Below are positions 1-11,122 of a stretch of 45,051 nt of DNA, in pieces. Each line of letters opens with the position of its first letter. Position 1 is the first letter of the stretch. Source of the stretch: an uncultured Collinsella sp. (GTDB lineage: Bacteria > Actinomycetota > Coriobacteriia > Coriobacteriales > Coriobacteriaceae); the NCBI GenBank assembly GCA_905213265.1, contig CAJMHR010000016.1:1-45051 (forward strand), read 5' to 3'. The notes beneath the pieces are model-generated. The model made no database searches and had not been told where the DNA came from. It saw nothing but the letters and a program-made list of their open reading frames with translations. The position numbers and the translations under genes are program-made.

Positions 1-145
1 ATGAGTGAGGAGCATCTGATCGCGAGCACAGTGAAGACACTGTGCCGCGGTATGAGATACCCGAATTGCGACATACGAGCGCTATTCATGATATCGATTA
101 ATTAACTTTAGCGACACGTGGATATCCCGCGGGCCCGATGCGGTC
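1..145 (+). other. 16S-23S rRNA internal spacer (3' part)
   Basis: This is non-coding sequence directly upstream of the 23S gene, so it should be the end of the 16S-23S spacer; the 16S gene itself is outside the window. No tRNA fold is visible. Two structures stand out. A hairpin at 21-49 has an 8-bp stem (26-33 with 38-45, AAGA loop) extended by CGCG/CGCG around one bulged A. An 11-nt arm at 125-135 is perfectly complementary to 3134-3144 on the far side of the 23S gene, the usual arrangement of the pre-23S stem cut by RNase III. Confidence 0.75.
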
Positions 146-3120
<2,975 letters not shown>

Positions 3121-3269
3121 AACCGCACCTCGCGGCCCGCGGGACCCAGCGCTCATGCGCGGTCCGGGCACGAGGATGCCCCCGAGTCTATCTTTCCTAT
3201 GCGCCATGCGGCCCCCAGGGCACGTGTAGAGTGAGACCCAGGACACCGTAACGGTGGGCGCCGCCCACC
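3121..3269 (+). other. 23S-5S rRNA spacer
   Basis: Short spacer between the two rRNA genes. It begins with the 3' arm of the 23S processing stem (3134-3144) and ends in the GC-rich sequence that extends the terminal helix of 5S. No tRNA or coding sequence is visible. Confidence 0.7.
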
Positions 3270-3386
3270 GGTCAGCGGCCAGAGCATGGGGGGCACGCCC
3301 GGTCCCGTTCCGAACCCGGAAGCTAAGCCCCATCGCGCCGAGAGTACTGCGGGGTCAGCCCGTGGGAGGCCAGGGCGCCGCTGACC
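3270..3386 (+). rRNA. rrf: 5S ribosomal RNA
   Basis: 5S rRNA of the large subunit. The central block CCCGGTCCCGTTCCGAACCC and the following GGAAGCTAAGC are diagnostic, as is the CGCCGAGAGTACTGC segment. The terminal helix pairs 3266-3278 with 3378-3390, slightly longer than the mature stem, so the mature ends are approximate. The gene lies about 150 nt after 23S and 36 nt before a strong terminator, so it is the last gene of the rRNA operon. Confidence 0.95.
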
Positions 3387-3421
3387 GGTGGACGGCACCG
3401 AGCCGTCGCAACGGACTGAAG

Positions 3422-3453
3422 AAGGGGGAGGCCTCGCGGCCTCCCCCTTTTTT
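3422..3453 (+). terminator. Rho-independent terminator of the rRNA operon
   Basis: A 12-bp perfect stem (3422-3433 with 3438-3449) with a four-base TCGC loop, ending in a run of six T. It sits directly after 5S and ends the rRNA operon. Confidence 0.95.
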
Positions 3454-3521
3454 GCGTTGTATACACGTTGTACTTTGGGACCTAGTTCCCCCCGTATGCG
3501 CTCTTACTGTTTGGCTGTATT

Positions 3522-3552
3522 TTGAGTCCTTCTAGTGTATTTGAGCGATAAT
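3522..3552 (+). promoter_or_regulatory. Possible promoter of coaE
   Basis: TTGAGT (3522-3527) and GATAAT (3547-3552) resemble -35 and -10 boxes, but the 19-base spacing is longer than ideal. The segment lies between the rRNA terminator and coaE, so a promoter is expected here. The exact boxes are uncertain. Confidence 0.3.
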
Positions 3553-3580
3553 TACTCGCATTGGCGTTAGGGAGGGCTTG

Positions 3581-4222
3581 ATGTTTACCGTATTTGTCTT
3601 GGGCAATATTGCTTCGGGTAAGTCGACTGCCTGCCGCTATTTCGAATCTCGTGGCGCTATGCTAATCGATCTGGATGAGCTTGCAAAATCGCTGTATGTG
3701 CCGGGCTCTGATATCGTCAATGCACTCGCGGATGAATTCGGTTGGGACATTTTGGATGAGGAAGGCGGCATTCGCCGCAGCATCCTCGCTTCTCGAGCTT
3801 TCGCTTCTCCTGATTCGGTCGCACGGCTCAATGGCATCGTGCATCCCGTTCTGATTGAACAGCTTTCGCTTAGGATTCTCGATCCGGTTTGTTGTACGGT
3901 TTCATCTCCCCGTTATCCCTTTGCGGTGGTCGAGGTTTCTGCTCCGACTGGTTTTGAGGATGCATTTGGCTTGGCTGATGAAATTCTGGTCATTAGCGCC
4001 CCTTTGTCAGTTCGTCGCGAGCGCGCTATTCAACGTGGCATGGAGCCATCTGATTTCGATGCCCGTTCTGCTTGCCAGCCCGATGAGTCTGCGCTGTGCG
4101 ATCTCGCTACAACGGTGATTGATAATTCGGCAGCCGATAATTCGCTCTTTGAGCAGCTTGACTCATGGCTTGCATGCCACGGGTTTATAGATACTCCGGA
4201 TAAGGAGGAGGCCGATGCCTAA
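3581..4222 (+). CDS. coaE: Dephospho-CoA kinase
   Basis: Catalyses the last step of coenzyme A synthesis, ATP-dependent phosphorylation of the 3'-OH of dephospho-CoA, in the cytoplasm. The protein has 213 residues, close to the usual 200. The N-terminal P-loop GNIASGKST covers residues 8-16, followed by the DLDEL segment typical of the family in the substrate region. I chose ATG 3581, which has GGGAGGG just upstream; a TTG three bases earlier is possible but less likely. It overlaps the next gene by 8 bases, so translation is probably coupled. In Mycobacterium tuberculosis coaE also lies close to uvrB, which supports an actinobacterial background. Codon use is less biased than in the transporter and glycolysis genes. 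Confidence 0.93.
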   Translation: MFTVFVLGNIASGKSTACRYFESRGAMLIDLDELAKSLYVPGSDIVNALADEFGWDILDEEGGIRRSILASRAFASPDSVARLNGIVHPVLIEQLSLRILDPVCCTVSSPRYPFAVVEVSAPTGFEDAFGLADEILVISAPLSVRRERAIQRGMEPSDFDARSACQPDESALCDLATTVIDNSAADNSLFEQLDSWLACHGFIDTPDKEEADA

Positions 4223-4796
4223 GGCACGTTTCTTTACGTGGTATCGCGTGGCGCCACTTGCCGTTGTGTTCGTCTTCGGCCTTATTTCGCTCGTCTACTC
4301 GTGTGCTCCTGCCGCTTTCTTTAAGCCGCTGTATCCGATTGACTACGAGGCGTATGTAAAACAATCCAGTATTTCGCATAATCTGGATCCGTATCTGGTG
4401 TGCGCTGTCATTAAGTCGGAATCGAATTGGGATCCCGAGGCCGAGTCGAATCAGGGTGCTCAGGGATTGATGCAGCTGATGCCCGAGACTGCCCAGGATA
4501 TGATCGCCAAGGGTCTTGTCGACGGAGGGGAGTATTCGGCCGACAATCTTAACGATCCGGCTACGAATATCGAGTTTGGCTGCGCATACCTCTCGTATCT
4601 TCTCGCCTATTTCAACGGGTCGACGGATAGTGCCATCGCCGCCTATAACGCCGGTATGGGCAATGTCGACGGATGGGCGCAGCAGAACACGTCACTCCAT
4701 AATGCGATTACCTTCCCTGAAACTCAGGCTTATCTGATTCGCGTCAATAATGCCTGGGTTCGATATAAGACTCTCTATCCCGATCGGTTCGTATAG
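4215..4796 (+). CDS. Membrane-anchored lytic transglycosylase (SLT domain)
   Basis: Predicted to cleave the MurNAc-GlcNAc bond of peptidoglycan with formation of 1,6-anhydroMurNAc, outside the membrane. Residues 12-35 form one hydrophobic segment that serves as anchor or uncleaved signal. The rest is a Slt70-type lysozyme-like domain: ESNWDP with the probable catalytic Glu69, GLMQLMP at 84-90, and AAYNAG at 142-147. At 193 residues it is a compact, single-domain member, like those in many Gram-positives. The ATG lies inside the end of coaE (ATGCCTAA overlap). uvrB follows after 51 bases with no obvious terminator, so all three may be co-transcribed. Confidence 0.9.
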   Translation: MPKARFFTWYRVAPLAVVFVFGLISLVYSCAPAAFFKPLYPIDYEAYVKQSSISHNLDPYLVCAVIKSESNWDPEAESNQGAQGLMQLMPETAQDMIAKGLVDGGEYSADNLNDPATNIEFGCAYLSYLLAYFNGSTDSAIAAYNAGMGNVDGWAQQNTSLHNAITFPETQAYLIRVNNAWVRYKTLYPDRFV

Positions 4797-4847
4797 GACT
4801 AAGCCCACCGCCCGCGTATACAGCAGATGTATGAGTTAGGAGTATCC

Positions 4848-7088
4848 ATGGCGGAATTTGAAGTAGAACGCGTTGGTGGTGAACTTAAGCGCTTTGGCGT
4901 TGAGGGCGCTGATGTGCCGTTTAAGGTCGTGTCTCCATACGAGCCCGCTGGTTCCCAGCCTAAGGCCATTGAGTCACTTGTGCGGGGCGTGAGGGACGGA
5001 GACCGCTATCAGGTTTTGCTGGGTGTGACTGGTTCGGGTAAGACTTTTACGATGGCCAAAACCATTGAGGCCTTGGGTAAGCCGACCCTTGTCATGGCTC
5101 CGAATAAAACGCTCGCCGCTCAGCTTGCGAGCGAGCTCAAAGAGTTCTTTCCCAATAATGCTGTGGTCTACTTCGTCTCGTACTACGACTACTATCAGCC
5201 CGAGGCGTATGTGCCGCAAAGCGATACATATATCGAGAAAGACTCCTCGATTAACGAAGAGGTCGAGATGCTGCGCCATCAGGCGACCGCGTCACTGCTC
5301 TCTCGACGTGATGTGATCGTTGTCGCATCGGTCTCGTGTATCTATGGCATTGGCTCTCCTGAGGACTATGCGGGTCTGGCTCCAAACGTCGACAAGAAGG
5401 TGCCGCTCGAGCGCGATGACTTTATCCATGCGCTTATCGACATTCAATATGATCGCAATGACTATGACCTGGCGCGTGGCACGTTCCGCGTGCGCGGCGA
5501 TGTTGTCGACGTGTATCCGCCTTATGCCGAGCATCCGTTGCGGTTTGAGTTCTTTGGCGACGAGGTCGAGCTGATTGCCGAGATCGATGAGGTCACCGGT
5601 GAGATGCTTCGTGAGTACGAGGCCATCCCCGTATGGCCGGCATCACACTACGTGACCGAGAAGCCGAAGGTCAAGGCCGCTCTGAAATCGATCAGCGAAG
5701 AGTGCGAGAAGCGCGTGGCGGAGCTCAAGGCGACCGACAAGTTGCTCGAGGCGCAGCGTCTGCAGCAGCGCACCGATTATGATCTTGAGATGCTCGAGAC
5801 GATGGGCTTTTGCAACGGCATCGAGAACTACTCGCGTCATCTGGACGGTCGCAAGCCGGGTGAGCCGCCGTTTACCCTAATCGATTACTTTCCTAAGGAT
5901 ATGCTCTGCATCATCGATGAGAGCCATGTGACGGTGCCGCAGATTCGCGGTATGCACGAAGGTGACCGCTCGCGTAAGGTGACGCTGGTGGAACACGGTT
6001 TTCGCCTGCCCTCGGCGCTCGATAACCGCCCGCTTCGTTTCGATGAGTTTGAGGCAAGGATACCCCAGTTTATCTATGTTTCGGCCACGCCGGGCGACTA
6101 CGAGCTGCGGGTGAGCCAAAACGACGTGGAGCAGATTATTCGTCCGACCGGCCTGCTCGATCCCAAGATCGATGTGCGTCCGGTTCGTGGGCAGATTGAC
6201 GATCTTGAGGACGAGATTCGCGAGCGTGTTGCCCGCAAGGAGCGCGTGCTGGTGACCACGTTGACCAAGCGCATGGCCGAGGACCTGACCGACCATCTGC
6301 TCGACGCGGGCATTAAGGTCAATTACATGCACTCTGATACGGCGACAATGGACCGTGTCGAGATCCTGCGAACGCTGCGCGAGGGCAAGATCGATGTTCT
6401 CGTTGGCATCAACCTGCTTCGCGAGGGTTTGGATCTCCCCGAGGTCTCACTGGTGGCAATTCTCGATGCCGATAAGGAAGGCTTCTTGCGCAACCGCCGT
6501 TCGCTGATTCAGACGATTGGCCGTGCGGCCCGTAACGCCGATGGCGAAGTCATCATGTATGCGGACGTTGTGACCGATTCGATGAAAGAGGCCATCGAGG
6601 AGACACGGCGTCGTCGTGAGATTCAGATGGCATATAACGAAGAGCATGGCATCGTGCCCAAGACAGTGCGCAAGGCCATCAACGACATCTCAAGTTTTAT
6701 TGCCGAGGCCGAAAAAACCGTGGGTTCCAAGGGGCGCTCGAAGGGCGACTCTCTTGGCCATGGCGCATTCTATACGCCCGATGAGTCGGGTGAGGGCGGC
6801 GTGCCGGAAACGGTGGCGCCCGAGCAGACACTTGCGGAGCAGTTGGAAGAACTGCCGCATGACGAGCTTGTGCGGATCGTCGAAACCATAGAAGAGGACA
6901 TGCGTAACGCTTCTGCCGCCATGGACTTTGAGGAGGCGGCGCGCCTGCGCGATGCCGTCGTTCAGATTCGGGCGATGCTCGAGGGTGCGTCTGAGGACGA
7001 GACGATCGAGCGCTTACGTTCGCAGGCCCGTAAGGGTTCCACGTTCGCATCGGGCAGAAAACGCCAGGGTGCACGGTTTAAGAAATAG
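4848..7088 (+). CDS. uvrB: Excinuclease ABC subunit B
   Basis: Damage-verifying helicase-like subunit of nucleotide excision repair; it is loaded by UvrA and recruits UvrC. The 746 residues show Walker A GVTGSGKT at 59-66, the damage-probing beta-hairpin region YYDYYQPEAYVP at 112-123, a DESH Walker B motif, the YVSATPGDYE helicase motif, motif VI QTIGRAARN near 555, and the C-terminal UVR domain near residues 665-705 that binds UvrC. ATG 4848 is preceded by TTAGGAG and gives the usual MAEF-type N-terminus; an in-frame ATG at 4827 is a weaker alternative. No LexA box is visible immediately upstream, unlike uvrA. Confidence 0.97.
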   Translation: MAEFEVERVGGELKRFGVEGADVPFKVVSPYEPAGSQPKAIESLVRGVRDGDRYQVLLGVTGSGKTFTMAKTIEALGKPTLVMAPNKTLAAQLASELKEFFPNNAVVYFVSYYDYYQPEAYVPQSDTYIEKDSSINEEVEMLRHQATASLLSRRDVIVVASVSCIYGIGSPEDYAGLAPNVDKKVPLERDDFIHALIDIQYDRNDYDLARGTFRVRGDVVDVYPPYAEHPLRFEFFGDEVELIAEIDEVTGEMLREYEAIPVWPASHYVTEKPKVKAALKSISEECEKRVAELKATDKLLEAQRLQQRTDYDLEMLETMGFCNGIENYSRHLDGRKPGEPPFTLIDYFPKDMLCIIDESHVTVPQIRGMHEGDRSRKVTLVEHGFRLPSALDNRPLRFDEFEARIPQFIYVSATPGDYELRVSQNDVEQIIRPTGLLDPKIDVRPVRGQIDDLEDEIRERVARKERVLVTTLTKRMAEDLTDHLLDAGIKVNYMHSDTATMDRVEILRTLREGKIDVLVGINLLREGLDLPEVSLVAILDADKEGFLRNRRSLIQTIGRAARNADGEVIMYADVVTDSMKEAIEETRRRREIQMAYNEEHGIVPKTVRKAINDISSFIAEAEKTVGSKGRSKGDSLGHGAFYTPDESGEGGVPETVAPEQTLAEQLEELPHDELVRIVETIEEDMRNASAAMDFEEAARLRDAVVQIRAMLEGASEDETIERLRSQARKGSTFASGRKRQGARFKK

Positions 7089-7093
7089 CGAAC

Positions 7094-7132
7094 AGGCCCC
7101 GAGTTCCCTGTGGAGCTCGGGGCCTATGTCTT
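7094..7132 (+). terminator. Terminator after uvrB
   Basis: Perfect 10-bp stem AGGCCCCGAG (7094-7103) with CTCGGGGCCT (7116-7125), then a T-rich tail ATGTCTTTT. It lies between convergent genes and mainly suits the plus strand. Confidence 0.75.
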
Positions 7133-7153
7133 TTGCGCGCTGGGATTCGTGCG

Positions 7154-8794
7154 TTAGAGGTCTGCGATCAGGGCTTCAGCACAACGGATGCCGTCGGTGG
7201 CCGCGCTCATGATGCCGCCGGCATATCCAGCTCCCTCACCACAAGGGTAGAGGCCCGGGGTCGACACGGCATGGCACGTTCGGTCTCGGGTGACAGTGAC
7301 CGGTGAGCTCGAACGAGTCTCCACGCCGGTAAGAACGGCATCGGGGCGGTCGTAGCCTCGTAGCTTTTTTCCGAGTAGGGGAAGTCCCAGGCGGAGCGAC
7401 TCGACGATATGCTGCGGCAGGGCTTCGTCAATTGCCGTCCAGGTCACACCGAGCGGATAGGTGGGCTTTACCTTTCCGGGCGCCTTGCTGGCGCGTCCTG
7501 CGAGGAAATCTCCGACGAGTTGTGCCGGTGCGTTCCAGTTGGAACCGCCTAGGCGATAGGCGGCCGCCTCGCAGGCGCGCTGGAGCTCGATGCCGGCGAG
7601 CGGGTCATCGTTGGGAAGGTCCTCAGGCGTGACGTTAACGAGCAGGGCGGCGTTTGCGTTGCGTCCGTCGCGGGCATTGAGGCTGGCGCCGTTGACGCAC
7701 AGGTGGCCCTGCTCGGAAGAGGCGGCGACAACCTGCCCGCCGGGGCACATGCAAAACGAGAACACGCTGCGGCCGTTGGGAAGATGGGCGACGAGCTTGT
7801 AGGGGGCTGCTCCGAGGGCAGGATGTCCCGCCAAGGCTCCATATTGGGCTCGGTTGATGTCGCGCTGCGGATGCTCGATGCGAACGCCCATGGCAAAGGT
7901 CTTTTGTGCGAGGGCCACGTTGTGGTCCTTAAGGAGCTCAAAAATATCGCGAGCAGAATGCCCGCAGGCGAGGATGAGGTGCTTTGTCTCGATTGGCTCG
8001 TAAGCGGCGTCTTGGGACGATTGGACATCAATGCCGGTGATGGCGCCAGACGCGTCGATGCGAATGTCGACGAGCTTCGTTCGATAACGGACGACACCTC
8101 CGAGCTGCTCGATGCGCTGGGATATAGCGGTGACAACCTTGGGAAGGATGTCGGAGCCAATGTGCGGCTTGGCATCCCACAGAATATCGCGGGGCGCACC
8201 CGCCTCGACGAAGGTTTCGAGGATAAGGCGATGGGCGGGATTTTTTGTTCCCGTATTGAGCTTGCCGTCCGAGAAGGTCCCCGCGCCGCCCAGACCAAAC
8301 TGGATATTGCTCTCGGGGTCGAGGATGCGCTCCTTTAGAAAGAGGTCGATCGCCTGCGAGCGGCGAAATGCCGGGTCGCCGCGCTCGAAGAGCAAGGGCT
8401 TCAGACCCGCTTCGGCAAGGGTGAGTGCGGCGAAAAGGCCGGCGCATCCGGCACCGACGACGACGGGGCGCTCTTTGGGTGCGCCGGAAATGGGGGAGGG
8501 GAATGAAGGCTCATCGTCTTCTATCGCGCGTACGCGCGAGCGGTCACGCTCGGCAACGCTGTCGACCGCTTCTCGCTCGAGGTGGGGACTAGTCAGCTCA
8601 ACACGAAAGCTCAGGATAAAATGGACGTCTCGTTTTTTGCGAGCGTCGATTGACTTGCGGTGGAGCTCGATGGATTTGATCTCGGAGTCCTTGCAACGTA
8701 GGACGCGCTTGGCGACTCGCTTGCCAACAATGAGGCAGGCATTTTCATCGCCGGCTTCATCGAGCGAAGCGTTGACTTGGGTGATTTCGATCAT
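7154..8794 (-). CDS. Uncharacterised FAD-dependent dehydrogenase (COG2509 type)
   Basis: A soluble flavoprotein of 546 residues, function unknown. An N-terminal region of about 105 residues with conserved basic and hydrophobic stretches precedes a Rossmann FAD-binding fold: VVVGAGCAGL at 111-120, with an FERGD motif ending the second strand. The central LGGAGTFSDGKLNTG segment and the C-terminal CGEGAGYAGG block are typical of the COG2509 FAD-utilising family. ATG 8794 follows a clear AAGGAG; longer in-frame starts lack one. It follows, on the same strand, the other FAD enzyme and mrp, but a hairpin terminator separates it from them, so it may be read partly independently. The family assignment is from motif recognition; substrate unknown. 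Confidence 0.85.
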   Translation of the reverse strand: MIEITQVNASLDEAGDENACLIVGKRVAKRVLRCKDSEIKSIELHRKSIDARKKRDVHFILSFRVELTSPHLEREAVDSVAERDRSRVRAIEDDEPSFPSPISGAPKERPVVVGAGCAGLFAALTLAEAGLKPLLFERGDPAFRRSQAIDLFLKERILDPESNIQFGLGGAGTFSDGKLNTGTKNPAHRLILETFVEAGAPRDILWDAKPHIGSDILPKVVTAISQRIEQLGGVVRYRTKLVDIRIDASGAITGIDVQSSQDAAYEPIETKHLILACGHSARDIFELLKDHNVALAQKTFAMGVRIEHPQRDINRAQYGALAGHPALGAAPYKLVAHLPNGRSVFSFCMCPGGQVVAASSEQGHLCVNGASLNARDGRNANAALLVNVTPEDLPNDDPLAGIELQRACEAAAYRLGGSNWNAPAQLVGDFLAGRASKAPGKVKPTYPLGVTWTAIDEALPQHIVESLRLGLPLLGKKLRGYDRPDAVLTGVETRSSSPVTVTRDRTCHAVSTPGLYPCGEGAGYAGGIMSAATDGIRCAEALIADL

Positions 8795-8806
8795 CGAGGT
8801 CTCCTT

Positions 8807-8844
8807 AGAGGCAAGAAAGAGGCCGTCCGGTATCCCAGACGGCC
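8807..8844 (-). terminator. Minus-strand terminator between two FAD enzyme genes
   Basis: On the minus strand GGCCGTC (8844-8838) pairs with GACGGCC (8827-8821) and is followed by TCTTTCTT. It ends transcripts coming from the gene at 8875-10146, only about 15 bases before the ribosome binding site of the next gene, so it may act as a partial terminator. Confidence 0.7.
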
Positions 8845-8874
8845 CGAATGCGTTTTTGATTATAAACTGCGCGG

Positions 8875-10146
8875 CTACAAGCTGCTTGCAGCGCGAATGC
8901 CCGAGAGCCAGGCCCACGCAAGGTTAAAGCCTCCGCAATCGGCGTCGATGTCGAGCGCTTCGCCGCAGACGTAAAGCGGGGCGTCGACAACGCTGCGCGC
9001 GCGTAGACTGGGTGTTGAGATACTCTCGACAGATACGCCACCACGCGTGACCTGTGCCGAGCGCTCCTCGGCTGTTCCCTCAACGAGCAACTTAAAGTGC
9101 TTGAGGATCGAGACCAGGTGGATGACATCGTTGGAGCCTGGATGGCACTGCTCGAACGCCGTGCAGACGACGCGGGAGAGTTGCGGGGCGAGCATGCCGT
9201 CGAGCCAACGGGGATCGCGGGGCGAAAAGCCGCCGAGCAGCTCAACGCGCCGGTTGAGCATATCGAGCAGCTCGTCTTTGGAGAGGTCGGGGAAAACGTC
9301 GAGCAGGATCGTATCACCGCGCTGGATACGACGGGAGAGGTTGAAGACAGCGACGCCCGAGATGCCGAAGGCTCGAAACAGGACTTCACCGTCTTCGTGC
9401 CAGAGCTCATTATGATTGCGGGCGAGCGTCAAGCGGGCGCGGACGCGCAGACCATCCAACGTCTTGAGTGCCGCCCGATCGCCAACGACCGTTGCTGATA
9501 CGGGGCAGAGGATGGGGCGCAGCGAAGTGAGGGGGAGGCTAAACGTATCGGCGATACCGGTGGGGTTGCCACCCGTGGCGATAATTACGGCATGTGCCTC
9601 CAGGGCCTCGTTCTTGCGAGGGACATCGGCGAGCGCTTTCCGAAGCGAGCGGAGCTCCGTTTTTCGGTCGTCGTGCTTTTTTGCCTTGAGCGCCCGCGCT
9701 GGACGGTCTATTTGGAGTGTCCAGCCTTCGGAAGCTTTGTGCGCCGAGGCAACGTTGGCTCCGCAGATTAAGGTAATACCTAGGCGGTCGCAAACGTTGA
9801 GAAGCGCGTCGCGCACCGATTCTGCGCGAAGGGAGCGCGGGTATAGCCGGCCTTCCTCGGAGGTTGTCATGATGCCCAGCGAGGAGAAGAAACCCATAAG
9901 CTCTTGTTCGGGTTGGGGGCCCATGACAGATTCGACGAATGCGGGGTGGTTATACCGCTGAGGATCAATCGATTCGTTGGAGAGGTTGCAGCGGCCGTTA
10001 CCGGTCGCAAGGAGCTTTAGGCCGCAGGCGACATCGCGCTCAACGATGCAGACGCTTTTGCCAGCACGTGCGGCCGTAATGGCGGCGGCGAGGCCTGAAG
10101 CCCCGCCGCCGATTACCAGGACGTCATAGAAGGCGCTCGTGTTCAC
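8875..10146 (-). CDS. HI0933/BaiN-type flavoprotein (NAD(P)/FAD-dependent oxidoreductase)
   Basis: A 423-residue flavoprotein of the HI0933 (YhiN, COG2081) family. Members have been named BaiN or aminoacetone oxidase, but for most the physiological reaction is unknown. The N-terminal FAD-binding motif GGGASG is at 13-18, followed by the family signature GLKLLATGNGRCNLSN at 42-57. The C-terminal GGVSVESIS and VCGEALDIDADCGGFNLAWA blocks are also typical. It starts with GTG at 10146, the base directly after the mrp stop, so it is almost certainly translated by coupling with mrp. A link with bile acid or other gut metabolites cannot be inferred from sequence alone. Confidence 0.88.
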   Translation of the reverse strand: MNTSAFYDVLVIGGGASGLAAAITAARAGKSVCIVERDVACGLKLLATGNGRCNLSNESIDPQRYNHPAFVESVMGPQPEQELMGFFSSLGIMTTSEEGRLYPRSLRAESVRDALLNVCDRLGITLICGANVASAHKASEGWTLQIDRPARALKAKKHDDRKTELRSLRKALADVPRKNEALEAHAVIIATGGNPTGIADTFSLPLTSLRPILCPVSATVVGDRAALKTLDGLRVRARLTLARNHNELWHEDGEVLFRAFGISGVAVFNLSRRIQRGDTILLDVFPDLSKDELLDMLNRRVELLGGFSPRDPRWLDGMLAPQLSRVVCTAFEQCHPGSNDVIHLVSILKHFKLLVEGTAEERSAQVTRGGVSVESISTPSLRARSVVDAPLYVCGEALDIDADCGGFNLAWAWLSGIRAASSL

Positions 10147-10977
10147 TTAGGCCTCGTCGGTCTCGTGCGGGGTAATAGCCTCGACGGCAGAGACTGCCTT
10201 GGGCAACATGCCATCGGGCAGCGCGGTCTCAACCTCGCCCTTATCGCAGGCCTCGGCGAGTGCCGGATTAATGGGAAGCGTGCCCAAGATGTCGAGGTTA
10301 TAGCGCTCTGCGACCTCGGGGAGCTTGCTTTTGCCAAAGACCTCGATCTTCTTGCCGCAGTCGGGGCACTCGATATAGCTCATGTTCTCGACGATGCCCA
10401 GAATGGGGACGTTCATCTTCTCGGCCATGTTGACCGCCTTGGCGACGATCATCGAGACCAGATCCTGCGGGCTCGTGACGATGACGATGCCGTCGACGGG
10501 CAGTGACTGGAAGACGGTGAGTGCGACGTCGCCTGTTCCCGGAGGCATGTCGACCAGCAGGTAGTCGATGGGGCCCCACGAGGTCTCGCTCCAGAACTGC
10601 CTGATGGCGCCTGCGATGACCGGACCGCGCCAAAGGACGGGGTCGGTCTCGTTTTGGAGCAGAAGGTTGGAGCTCATGACCTTGACGCCGTGCTCGGAGA
10701 TTTCAGGCAGCATGAGGTTGCCAAGGGCATGGACGTGGCGTCCGCTCATACCGAACATCTTGGGGATAGAGGGACCGGTGATGTCGGCATCGAGGACGCC
10801 GACCTTGTGGCCGTGACGGGCAAGCTCGGTGGCGATGGCACCGGTGACAAACGACTTGCCGACACCGCCCTTGCCGGAAAGCACGGCGATGACGCGTTTG
10901 ACCTCGGACAGCGTATTCTCCTCAAATTGCGACGGCGACGTTTGTCCGCCGGCGGCCTGTGCGTGCTCGCAACCCAT
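10147..10977 (-). CDS. Mrp/NBP35-type P-loop ATPase, Fe-S carrier
   Basis: Predicted cytoplasmic Fe-S cluster carrier or assembly ATPase of the Mrp/ApbC family (276 residues). The deviant Walker A motif GKGGVGKS is at 35-42, and DADITGPSIPKMFG and the MPPGTGD switch segment follow. CPDCGKK near the C-terminal third supplies the CxxC pair that holds a bridging cluster in the dimer. The N-terminal DUF59 domain of many Mrp proteins is absent; instead there is a short tail beginning MGCEH. ATG 10977 has AAAGGAG seven bases upstream. It is the first gene of a minus-strand unit with the HI0933-like flavoprotein, which abuts it with no spacing, suggesting a joint redox role (inference). Confidence 0.9.
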   Translation of the reverse strand: MGCEHAQAAGGQTSPSQFEENTLSEVKRVIAVLSGKGGVGKSFVTGAIATELARHGHKVGVLDADITGPSIPKMFGMSGRHVHALGNLMLPEISEHGVKVMSSNLLLQNETDPVLWRGPVIAGAIRQFWSETSWGPIDYLLVDMPPGTGDVALTVFQSLPVDGIVIVTSPQDLVSMIVAKAVNMAEKMNVPILGIVENMSYIECPDCGKKIEVFGKSKLPEVAERYNLDILGTLPINPALAEACDKGEVETALPDGMLPKAVSAVEAITPHETDEA

Positions 10978-11032
10978 GTATGACTCCTTTGTATATGTTG
11001 GGGCCGGGGCCCCGTGATGTGACACGAGCGTC

Positions 11033-11062
11033 ATTGTACCCTCGTTTGCGAGCGGGAGTCAT
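11033..11062 (-). promoter_or_regulatory. Probable promoter of mrp
   Basis: On the minus strand ATGACT (11062-11057) and TACAAT (11038-11033) are separated by 18 bases, 56 bases upstream of the mrp start. The -10 box is a good match and the -35 box is fair. Confidence 0.5.
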
Positions 11063-11122
11063 TTACGATGCATTTGGGCCGAGCGTGCTTGCAATACGAT
11101 GAGTCCAAGCGAATGGGCGGGC

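Noticed and set aside
7703..8338. A 211-codon plus-strand frame opposite the COG2509 FAD gene
   Set aside because: The minus-strand protein has clear FAD-binding motifs; the plus-strand product has none.
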